Below are positions 55,201-64,000 of a stretch of 64,000 nucleotides of DNA, piece by piece. The position numbers were made by a program, and so were the translations under genes. Where the stretch lies: positions 54,660-118,659 of the forward strand of contig DF237216.1 in the NCBI GenBank assembly GCA_000708835.1, given 5' to 3'. Numbering within the stretch: the stretch's first letter is position 1; the number at the start of each line of letters is the position of its first letter. This DNA is from Klebsormidium nitens (lineage: Eukaryota; Streptophyta; Klebsormidiophyceae; Klebsormidiales; Klebsormidiaceae). The notes under the pieces are model-generated. The model made no database searches, was not told where the DNA came from, and was given only the letters and a program-made list of their open reading frames with translations.

Positions 55201-58200
55201 TGAAGCGAGTGGTTAAGAACACCTGCGGGAGGAAGAAGCCGTTGGATAAAGGGTTTGGAAGTTCCTTGTTGAGACTTGCGCGAGAGTATCGTTGTGCGGT
55301 CGCAACAAGTCATCGCTATTTTGTTCCAGCAATCGACATTTGGAACCATTACTGGCAGCCCGTTCTGATGCGACTTCCCAAATTAGTCAAGCGGAGGGAA
55401 ACGAGCAGGCAGGTAATGTATCAGCCGGAGAAAAGCGACAGAGTGGAAACTGTACTAAGGCAAAAACACCTTCTCCTTGGGAAGGACTGTACGGAAACAA
55501 GTTGCAGGCCGTCGAACTCCACAGATGCGCAAAGACAGGCTAACGGCAGACTGGAACGACAAAGAGGTAATTTGGTTGAGGAAGTTGGGCAAAACGAAGA
55601 GAAAAACGAAGGAGCGCCATCCTTTCAGATTCCGACTGCAATCAAGTATGCGAGAAGGGACTACAAATCTTGAAAGGCGAAGGGACCAAGGTAGCCCTTT
55701 GAAGGACAGGCCAAGCCAGCCGCGAAAGAACGACGATACGTGACAGCAGAGAACGGAAAAGAGGGGAAACGATTGGGATGCTCTACCTGTAGCAGGTCGT
55801 GGTTGTCCGCCTCGGGGTTGACGGCGTCAGGCGCGTTGGAGACCTGTGCGAATAGGCCCTTGTACCAGGCGAAGTCGGTGGCCAGGCTGGGCTTGGAGTT
55901 CTTCACACAGTCCAGTAGGAGAAGCGCGTCCAGCAGGCGCAGCATCAGCCTGGCAGAAATGTGAATACGCTCACGTTTTGTAGCCAATGTACTCTATGAG
56001 TCTGTACATGTCTGCTGCCTGACTGACAACATCTAACGGGTTCTGACTTTTCTTGTTCGCGTGTCGAAAAGCCTCCTGTGAAGTCCCCAATTCACATTGG
56101 TCGAATTGACGCCACGCGCACCTGCTACCCGCCGAATTGAAGGCTGATTCGTAGGACTGAATTCTTAGATATGTTTGTGTGGACAAGCACACGCTGAGCA
56201 CACGACTCCACCAAAACTTGAGGCTTCTCTTTAACTTGTGACTTGGTCAAAACTTGACGCTCCTTCATAAGGAACTGAGGAGTCTTTGTCCACTGCAGGT
56301 CACTCAGAAAACTCCCGTCGAGGGCTGTAGGTGTCTCGAGTCGGGGCTACAAAGACGCTGCGCAGCTCACCACTTGTGCGCCACAGACGGGCCGTTGATG
56401 TGCCGGCCCGGGTGCGAGAAGCGCTGCATGTCAATACATAACTGCACGAAGGGAAAACGAATGCTTAGATCCTTTCGCTTGGAAGTTGGCTCAGTCAATG
56501 CAGGCACATCATCGGTCGCTTCGCTTACTTGTCAAGCATAATGCCAACCGGTAGATGGCTTTTGAGAGTCGGTGGAAAGTATTGAGGATCCCGAGAAAAA
56601 TCACCTTACGGCTCTGAAAGAGCGTCAAATTCAAAGCAGAATTATTGCCAGACACGGGGGGCCATAGTAGCAGCCGAAACTTGAGCAAGCCCCTGAACAT
56701 TCTACTTTAACTGGATACTTTCTTCTAGACCCGGTTCAACGCGTAACTTCCCACTAGCTACAGCTAACACTTGCATGCCACGTGCGCGGTCGATCTCTGA
56801 CACGAGATTCTAACAAATACAACGAGGGTTTGATGGGCGAAACTAGTGGCTTACTTGGCGCGCGGCGCTCGCCTGGAACGTATGTACGGTCATGATGCGC
56901 TCCACCTCAACTCGGAGGATTGCAAAGGTCGCTTCGTAGAGTTGCGGATCTGGCGGCACCTGTCACCACGCACAGATAGCCATGATTTCCTGGAATTTAT
57001 GTTTTAGAGGTCCGGGCTGAATTTTGGAGCTTCGAGTCCTCTGCGCGACAAGGAGGGAAAAGGAAGTCAATCAATGAAATATGAATCATCGCTGCATGCG
57101 GCTTCAGGAGATGAAGGAGGGGCATGTGTATGTTGGTTGGGCCCTTCGAACTCCAGGAATCGGTGGCATCTTAAAATGGGGATTGAATGATATGCGCAAC
57201 AACCTGGGATTGGAGAGGACTGAGGACCATATCGATCGCTCCCAAACACTCGGGCGTTTGGGCTCTTCAGCAAGTCCCTTCTCTGAACCTCTGGCATGCT
57301 GCACTGTAATTCCTGACTTCTCCAACAGTCAGTACCCAACCTCAAGCAATAAAGCGGCCGGCTAACCTGTGGAACGACCTTCACACAGCTTCGGTAGGTG
57401 TACAGTGACGTCAGCAGAGCGTGGCCTTGTGCGACCAGTGCGTCCTGCACAAGCGAACGGCGGAACTTCGACTAGTGGACAGTTTGGAGTTTCAACCAAT
57501 AAGTGCGAATATCCTTTTGAATTGGACGTCTGACTCACATGAACCCGTCAACAAGCTTGCTGAATGAAGTCGAGAGGCCGGCAATAGCAATCATGACGTT
57601 GAAGCGGATAAATGGTGAGATGGAAACACATCGATGCAGCGAGTCGTTTTCTAAACGATGGACGGGAGCCCCTAAGCGGATAGTCGGGTTTGATACGACT
57701 GAAACGGGCAACGAGTGAGCGTGCGTCTGACAAGATCTGTTCGATGCGTCGCGAGCTTTCATATCTACTGCAAGATAAATTTCCCAGGCGAAATTGTTCG
57801 AAGAACTCAAGCTATTGAAGCATATTGAGCTTGCAAAAGTTGCGCCCCTGTAAGCTTGCAGAAGAGCAACAATGTTTGAACATGTTGCCAGGCAGGAATC
57901 ATCCGTCAGTGCAAATTTATGAAGACTCAAGGAAAAGAGTTGTGCTACTCACGAGTTGGTTCAAGCCATGAACGTCCTCTGTCAGGGCCAGCTTGAATGC
58001 CGGAACATCAGCAAAGCCTGCAAAGAGAGTCCCGTGCTGGTTTCCTACGCCCTTTGACATACCCTGGCAAAATGCTTTTACCACCTACGCGATGATCTTG
58101 AGTCGACAATATTAAGCCCTACTAGCCTTTACGGCCCAGCATGTTACTCAATTGCTAGACCAAAGTCGTTTGCAGTAAGTGAAAAGTTGCGTGTATAAAT

Positions 58201-59135
58201 TCCCTGATACTGGTTGACTGCACAGTTGTATTGCATGATTCATATAGAACATCTTGGTGAGGAAAAACAAGAGAAGCGTTGTGCTGAAAATGTAATGTAC
58301 GCACCGGTGGCGCTGCTGAAGCTGGACTTGTCGACCGTTACTGGATCTGCCAGCCCGTTGGGGCTCGGCTGTTCATCCTGCCAGAAACGACATTGCGCAG
58401 TAGGAACAGATTGAGGGCACAGTTGGTGGTTTTATTGTGCTTATAGATTGTTTAAAGCAATCAGCGCCTGTAGTCATTCTGTATGGCTATATGAACAGTT
58501 AATCGAAGAGTGGGACTCCCATTCGATTTAAGAAAAGCGGAAGGGGCAGTGATGCGAAAGCAAATGTGCCCACAATTTACACCAGGGGCGTTCTGTCACC
58601 AGTTTTTGGATTCACTGCGCGCTTAGCATACTCTGTCAACTTACTTTGCTCAGATTGTCCAGTCAGCTTTCCACCTCCTCACGTGACAATAATACTCTAG
58701 TTTAGAGCACTCCCTCATATTGTTTAAGGTTCAGACCCATACTTTCCCCACAAAACAGTGCCTGAACCCAAGCATACCAGAGATGCTGCTGTGAAGGAGT
58801 GCCATTATCTGAGCATGCCAGTGCTTCTAATGATAAAAAATCCCACATTGCGTCTGGCTTGAATCTCGCACCAGGGTTTACCACCAGGACTCACAGAAAA
58901 GTGCTGAAGAAGAACAGGAGCGGTGTGCTTTTCCAGCCTGCCATGTCCTAGTTTTCAGTACCCCGGGTCCGAGCAATGAGCAGGAGTTTGTCTGAAGTCC
59001 ATCCATGACAAAAATAAGTTTGATGCAAGTTCCTAGGACCAGCTAGTGGCTGCATTGCATATCAATCTTTACCTCAATTGAGAATGTCGCAAGAGCAGCA
59101 ACTGCTGCTGCAATCTCGACCCCCTCGGGCGCCAT
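43296..59135 (-). CDS. PIR: PIR/SRA1/CYFIP subunit of the SCAR/WAVE regulatory complex
   Basis: Twenty-three exons with fully consistent phases: 59135-59073, 58377-58305, 58017-57953, 57444-57367, 56959-56855, 56441-56371, 55949-55787, 55222-55158, 54659-54443, 53227-52991, 52635-52390, 51813-51538, 51167-50949, 50260-50090, 49128-48919, 48326-48063, 47527-47240, 46866-46648, 46270-46054, 45699-45545, 44927-44721, 43592-43481, 43309-43296. Total 1244 aa; CYFIP is about 1253. Alignable landmarks are the start MAPEGVEI..ATFSIEDEQP, TYRSCVKVVPQ, DMQRFSHPGRHINGP, DFAWYKGLF, LLRAVPTLLVLATP, VPAFWDLPL, DYERAVQCNYAPEEK, ELWYREFFLE, FPIDCSLPWILA, LLPFDIYND, HLYDEVEAE, TSFSSRIGTQ and GLPWLVHQ. PIR binds Rac/ROP and holds SCAR inactive, so it controls Arp2/3 actin nucleation in the cytosol. 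The last 14 bp exon is the least certain. A short exon between 47240 and 46866 may be missed, because about 15 family residues are absent there. Confidence 0.93.
43600..44065 (-). repeat. Degenerate about 30 bp minisatellite upstream of PIR exon 22
   Basis: On the minus strand, units of the type CCTGCCTTTCGGACGCCG plus about 12 variable bases repeat some 12-15 times and stop at the acceptor GACGCTGCAG of exon 43592-43481. The last unit runs straight into the acceptor, so the array looks built from the intron 3' end. Confidence 0.7.
44532..44605 (+). repeat. Dispersed telomere-like repeat, copy 1
   Basis: GGACGGGTGGGGTTAATCTGGGGGTTAGGG and the next 40 bases match 62382-62455 with scattered changes. 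Copy 1 is inside a PIR intron and holds GGTTAGGGT units. Confidence 0.55.
48335..48870 (-). repeat. Array of four partial copies of PIR exon 16's 5' end
   Basis: The real exon starts at 48326 (LLGRSVDVTSLLRQRVSRLF). Partial copies start near 48468, 48604, 48735 and about 48855 (spacing 120-142 bp), three after an AG and the fourth less clear. They read, for example, LRGRLVNVTSSLWQRISRLF and DMTSLLWQRT. None keeps the 3' half of the exon or its donor. Confidence 0.8.
49129..49345 (-). repeat. Array of three partial copies of PIR exon 15's 5' end, 65 bp period
   Basis: Exon 15 starts at 49128 (IDLCFDQAVYKFG). Copies start at 49193 (VNLCFDQAIYKFG), about 49258 (MDPCSDQAVNKF; its AG is mutated to AA) and 49323 (IDLCLDHP, then a stop). 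The spacing is exactly 65 bp. Copies 1 and 3 keep a TTTCCAG acceptor. Confidence 0.85.
49905..49990 (-). repeat. Duplicate of PIR exon 14's 3' end with its splice donor
   Basis: About 175 bp downstream of the real donor (exon end 50090), the sequence ALYTFKQRHLYDEVEAE plus a GTAC donor recurs (donor after 49915). The two copies are nearly identical over about 65 bp. Confidence 0.85.
53228..54116 (-). repeat. Array of five partial copies of PIR exon 10's 5' end with acceptors
   Basis: The real exon begins at 53227 (RWPVVPAFWDLPLTPAAVV). Copies begin at 53398, 53595, 53775, 53943 and 54116 (period 168-197 bp), every one right after an AG. They read, for example, RWPVVPAFWDLPLAPAAVV, CWPVIPAFWDLPLPPAAV and RWPVVPAFSDIPLMPVAAVV. 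Copy 53398 has one extra T and copy 54116 is shifted. All lose homology about 100 bp into the exon, before any donor. Confidence 0.9.
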
Positions 59136-59636
59136 TTGGCAAGGTCACGCCGATGCAATGCTAGCTGCTGAATGTGGCACCAATGTAATTTGGGACCCGT
59201 CTGAGCAAGGGACTAACAGTGCATGATGGTGGAAAGTAATACTGTCCGAATAAGCAGTTCAGAGGGCGTCCAAGTGGTTTTTACGACCTGCTGAGGAACT
59301 CTTGGAGGGTCTCCCACATCCAAAAGCGCACGCCGCACACGTACAAATGCAAGACAAATGCTCCCTCCAAATGCTGCCTCCCTGCACAGAATGTTCTCGA
59401 GCTCCCAGACTTCAAAAAGTATAGATTAGCCTTAGGTTGAAGTTAGGGTTCTTGAGTGCGGGGCACCAATCTCAAAACCCTAACCCTAATCCTGCCCTTT
59501 CCAGGTGCTCAGACGCATAAGTTGCAGCTTGCATGTGTGAACTTCTTTCTAAGGAGGGGCGCCTCAAAGCGCCATTAGACAGCTAGCTAGGGACCAGAAG
59601 CCCTTCATCATAGCAACCGTGTGGCCCCATGCAACC
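59136..59636. promoter_or_regulatory. Divergent promoter region between PIR and the YqgF-like gene, with telobox
   Basis: The two ATGs are about 500 bp apart. A double telobox AAACCCTAACCCTAA lies at 59475-59489 and a single inverted one (GTTAGGGTT) near 59442-59450. In plants AAACCCTAA is a known promoter element of ribosome- and growth-related genes. That it acts here is inference. Confidence 0.5.
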
Positions 59637-62600
59637 ATGCTTGACCCTCTACAACGAGACGGGTATGGTGTCGCTTGTACAGTGGAGTTTCATGTCGCAA
59701 ATTTAGACTTCGTATCAACACAACCACGTTCCGCAAGGGTTCAAGGAAGAGCGCTCCATTCATTTAGCACTCTCAGGAGCTGCACCACCCCCATCAGACG
59801 TCCAGTCCAGAAAATGAGAGGGCGCATGGGGCTACGTTTGCAAGGATCTCCGTCCAGAGGCATCTTAATATCATGCATACTGCCGCCAAAAGTATCAAAA
59901 GGGAAGGCCAATAGAGTCTGCGGGGGTGCTTTGATGCCAGCATTGGATATTGGTATGGGAGCCAGGTCAGGAAAGCGCGCATCGTCAGCTACACCTCAAG
60001 CAAAAATGTCAAAAAATGTAAGCAGAAGTACAAGTGGTAAAAGCTTTGGGAATGGAGATGAAGAGGAAGAAGTGGGAGAAGAAAGTGAAGGATGGGACAA
60101 TGGAGCAGAACAGGAAGATGAAGATGGAGAAGACGGTGGTGGAGAAGGGGAAGATGAAGAAAGGGAATATGAAGACGGGCCTTGCAACGCCGTGCGATGC
60201 CAATGTGGCTTTGACGCAGTGTATCAGCAGACACTGGGCGTCGACCTGGGCGATAGGAACACTGGGGTGGCAATCAGTTGGGGAGATGTCGGGGCGCCCC
60301 GCTCACTGCAGGTTGGCCGTTCATCAATGTCCCCTGACAGGGCCCCTCTTCTACATGAAAACTTTGTCAAAGATGCTTCTAGAGCAGAGTATGAAATGAA
60401 AATAGTTGGAATGATGCCAAGACGTGTAATGAAGCCCCCCCAAGTTGTTCGCAGAAAACCTCTGTCGATAAGTGAGGTATCAAGGTCCTACCCCGTCATC
60501 TATTTTTGCTTGCATCTTGGCTGCCACTGTACTCAGAGATACCACATCCTGTGTACCACTGAACGACTTCCGCATATGAGGCCGTGTGTATACATTCCTG
60601 GCATGAGTATAGCAGGACAGCCTTCCACTCTTTGATTGGCAGTTGTTTAGCAACAGGAACAGCAGCTTTTTTGAGAGTGCTGTCTTGGCTCCCCTGCACA
60701 GATCCTCTAAGGCCATGTTAACAGCTCATCGTTTGATAACCTTACTTGGACTTGCCATTCAGCGTTTGAGTCCATCATCTTGTTGTTGAACGAGATTGAT
60801 AAGCCTCATGCGCATCTTGCATGCAAAGTGCATCCTCTGGAGGCCTCAGAACGAACATCTTGCGCAGGTCCTTCAACTGCCTTGGGACGAGCTTATCAGA
60901 AGACTGCTCGAGCTGGCTGAGAGCGAGGGCGCAGACGAGATCGTTGTGGGTCTGCCTCTGCAACTAGGCACGGGGAACGAGTCGAACCAGGCCCGCAAGT
61001 CGCGCACCTTTGCGGTAAAGCTGGCAGCGGCTGCTAATGCCAGGTGGTGTGATTGCCGGAGCCAGTCTTTCTGCTCAGATTCATTTTCACTTCACGTTCT
61101 GCATTGTCGCATCCAAACCTATATCTTTTGCAGAAGGAAAGACAAGGTTGTAGTCACTGCGCAGATGTTTCATCTTCACCCCTTGCTGCCATGCCTGGAT
61201 TGGACACAGAGTCCTGCAATTCTAAAGCGTTCTGTTATCTTGTTTTCTCATCATGATCACATGCATGCATTGCGCATCTGTGCAATTCAGACTGGTACGG
61301 CCAAATGACAATGGTTCCTTGACTTTGGATCAGGGAGTTTGATGCTCGGTCGGGATTGTCTTCGCAGAGGGGTTCGAGTGTACTTATTCGACGAAGCCCT
61401 GACTTCTAAAGACGCCATGTCATACATGATCAAAACGTAAGTTTTCTGCTTTCCTTAAAGGTTGCAGTCATTCTGGAATGGTTGCAAACATTTTTGCTAC
61501 TTTTGCTGGTCTTTGTGGTAAGCTTAGCGCAGGGCGTTGACTGTATCGTTTTGCCTACTCGTGCGTTGTTTGATTTGGTACTCAAGATGGAGCAGAATGA
61601 TGTTGAGGTTTCTCTTCGCAGCAATATGGGCTGGATCGCGCAGAGTCTGTCTTAGTAGGGGTGTTTTTGGTTCCAACTTGCTCCGCGACTTTGTAATTGT
61701 GCTCTGGTTGACGTTCGTCTGACCGGACAAGCACTCTTACTTACAGCGTTTCTTCCTTGTGAAAAGCACACTGTCCAATGAGAGCATAACTGAGAGCCGA
61801 CTCGTAAAAAGTTCTCTATGAGTAGTGGCGGTAAAAAGTGTTGACGTGCGGCTGGATCGTATGCAGAAGGGACTAGTCAGCCAACGCTTGTCTTGTACAG
61901 GCGATATCGGAATTTGCACCTCTTCTTGCACCTCTTCAATGGTGGACTTGAACGACTGCACTCGCTCGAAAAGCCTTGTCCGCGCTCTAAATACAAGCGG
62001 TTTAGAGGTTTTGCTACCTAAGGGTGAGATCATTTCAGTTTAATGCTGGACCGTGCTTGATTCCAAATAATTTCTCGTGCAATCGGTCTTGCAGCGGAGT
62101 TAAACGCAAAACTAGAAAGGCCAATCTGGACGCTATGGCTGCAGCGGTGAGCGAAGGGTTCAGGTCATACTTCTTATCTTGCTTCGATGGTCAACCCACA
62201 TCTTAGACGCAGTGGCGAAATGCTGAGAAGCTTGTTCAGGTAAACGAAGCATTGCCCCGTTCGGGCGCCTGCGATGATTGGAGGCTCTTTCTAGTCAAAA
62301 GCCCGTCGCGTGTCTTGATGCAAAGGCCCGCTATCATAATCGAACTCAAGTTCAATATGATTGTAGGCCAGGATAATTTAAGGGACGGGTGGGATTAGTC
62401 TGGGGTTTAGCGAGGGTAGGGGTGCGGAGCAGGTAATGTTTTAAATCTAGACTTTGGTGTTGGTCGGAGCTTGTAATCCTTTTGGCTGATTTATCCTCCT
62501 AGATTCTCATGTTATCAGAGCGCACGTGTTCTCCTGCACTCAACGTACCACATATGCATGCATCGGCCTGAAGTGCAATTGATGTAAATGGGCTTAACTG

Positions 62601-62795
62601 CAGCCTTTTACTAATGCTCGCCGTTTGCTTTCATTGACCTGTATTGAACTTCAATGGGCTCTCTTCTGAGGTGTGCCCGCTGTCACTTTGTCTGGCAGGT
62701 GCTGTTAGAAACCTACTTTCGTGATGGGGGCTGCAAAGCTGAACGAGTGGCGCCGCCATTGCTGAGTGCAACACGTGGAGCACTAGGATGCTGAC
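59637..62795 (+). CDS. YqgF/RuvX-type RNase H-fold nuclease (putative pre-16S rRNA nuclease, organelle type)
   Basis: Five exons with consistent phases: 59637-60476, 60868-61043, 61368-61436, 62095-62146, 62700-62795, giving 410 aa from the ATG at 59637. The core is split over all exons: LGVDLGDRNTGVAISWG, ADEIVVGLPLQLG, GVRVYLFDEALTSKDA, KANLDAMAAA and VLLETYFRDGG. The three metal-binding acids expected for the family are present (Asp in VDLGD, Glu in DEALTS, Asp in NLDA). Bacterial YqgF trims pre-16S rRNA; plant homologues are mostly plastid proteins. The about 190-residue N-terminal extension is basic at first, as for a transit peptide, and then very acidic (DEEEEVGEESEG...EDEEREYED). Domain length past the extension is normal. 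Confidence 0.88.
62382..62455 (+). repeat. Dispersed telomere-like repeat, copy 2
   Basis: Matches 44532-44605. The shared strings are GGACGGGTGGG, TTAATCTGGGG / TTAGTCTGGGG and GTAATGTTTTA-like. It lies in the last intron of the YqgF-like gene. Confidence 0.55.
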
Positions 62796-64000
62796 ACGTG
62801 GAAGGATTTCAAGAAACGGCGGGTCTTCAACGACAGCCTATATGAAGGATTGGGATAGTTTTTGATAAGCAACAAGGACTGAGGGCGGGACCCACTTGAT
62901 CTACACTACTAGCTGATTGGATCCAACTCACAATCCTTTGGAGTGTTCCATCCGATCGGCCTAGGTGTCCCTTTGAGTTTCTTAGCTGAGTCCCTTTGAG
63001 CCTCCTCCGTTGATACTGTCTAGAAAAGTCACTTGATTGCCTTACTATACAGGCTGCCTAGACGGCCGCAGCGGCCGACTGGATTAAAGGCGGCACACGC
63101 ACTTCCAAATAACAGTCCGTCACTGATCGACGCGGTTTAGTACTCGAGTCATAGGTTCGAAGGTTGGAATAAACCGAAGGCGCGGTCTAGCTAGCCCAAG
63201 GCTGCCCCGCCTGACTCAACGCCTGGCATGCCAGAGCAACTTCTCTAGATTACATCATGTCATGCGCATTTCAGACTCAAAGGGTATGTCGACGTATTGC
63301 CAGTGACATTGCACCGAAACATGAGGTAAATTCCGGATTTCAATATTCACTTGTCGATCTTTTAAATTAAAGGCTATCAGAGCGGTATGGGGCACAGCGG
63401 ATCGGACAGAAGAGACAAATGACCGCGAGCTTGATCTGATCGACACTTCCGCATTCATCTGCATCATGATGCATCTGATCGAAAGAATGTATGAACCTTC
63501 AAGAAGTTGAAGAAGACAGTTAAGAATTATCACAGGCCCGCGCGGGTCCGATGCAGTCTCTTTTCGTGTCCCCCGGGGCCAAAAGGCCATAGGCTTCTCT
63601 TGGCATACATGGACACTTCTCTTATAGCCCATGCGTATCAAAGGCATGGGGCGAGCTGTGCGGGTACAGGCAGTGTCAATGCTTTTTGCAGGGACATGTT
63701 CTTACAACAACTCAGACGACAATCTTATGACCTAGGAACCAGATGACCAAACGACCGATGCCGTACTGCATTTGCACTATTCGTCTACGCTGAAGCAGCC
63801 AACGTTTGGATCATCCATCTATGAGATGAGGATCATTACCACAATTGGCTTTATACGGTTCGGTGTCATGCGGTCTTATGTCGGTGCGATATCATGTCGG
63901 TGAACAGACTGCCGCGCTCAGGCTAACGGCGAAAATGAAAAAGATACGATCTTTCCAGGTCACTCATATGGCATGCACACATCATCCATGATCCCTTGGC
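62796..64000. other. 3' flank, no supported gene
   Basis: Downstream of the YqgF-like gene. A 130-codon minus-strand frame at 63255-63647 shows no domain and unusual composition. Near 63860-63910 short CGGT..TCATG/TTATG strings recur without forming a clear array. Confidence 0.4.

Noticed and set aside
63255-63647. 130-codon minus-strand frame near the right edge
   Set aside because: No recognisable domain, no neighbouring exons, and composition like random frames in this window.

Overview
This is a nuclear window from an intron-rich eukaryote of the green lineage. Genes have many introns with GT..AG borders, there is a plant-type telobox (AAACCCTAA) at a promoter, and the largest gene encodes a PIR/SRA1 subunit of the SCAR/WAVE complex that aligns best, from memory, with land-plant PIR. 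A streptophyte alga (Klebsormidium-like) or another early-branching streptophyte fits. This is inference; no database was searched.

Layout. At 1-326 (-) is the 5' end of a type II membrane protein gene. At 3.5-6.0 kb (+) is an unrecognised multi-exon gene ending in a coiled coil. At 7.5-12.8 kb (-) is a complete 5-exon METTL25/RRNAD1-like methyltransferase gene, head to head with a complete 4-exon UDP-N-acetylglucosamine pyrophosphorylase gene (13.2-16.4 kb, +). From 17 to 35 kb lies a cluster of five related single-exon genes, two on the minus strand and three on the plus strand. They encode proteins with an N-terminal MGxxC lipidation signal and a C-terminal APWDK/N motif. Two look intact and three carry stop codons or frameshifts. 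Between them sit a thioredoxin-domain gene, a decayed second copy of its last exon, and two exons for a repeated Cys-rich module. At 36.1-37.8 kb (-) is an unrecognised Pro/Ser-rich protein gene, and at 39.7-40.3 kb (+) two exons of another unknown gene. At 43.3-59.1 kb (-) is a 23-exon PIR gene whose exon model adds up to 1244 aa with every splice phase consistent. It is head to head with a YqgF/RuvX-type nuclease gene (59.6-62.8 kb, +).

Most unusual signals. (1) Short tandem duplications straddle splice sites in several genes. In PIR introns they form arrays of up to six copies of an exon's 5' end with its acceptor AG. (2) The lipidation-signal gene family is unrecognised, shares a conserved GC-rich upstream block, and is undergoing birth and death in this cluster. 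(3) A 700 bp segmental duplication links the thioredoxin locus to the upstream side of one family member.

Nothing here is bacterial: there are no operons, CRISPR arrays or rRNA genes, and I found no convincing tRNA.
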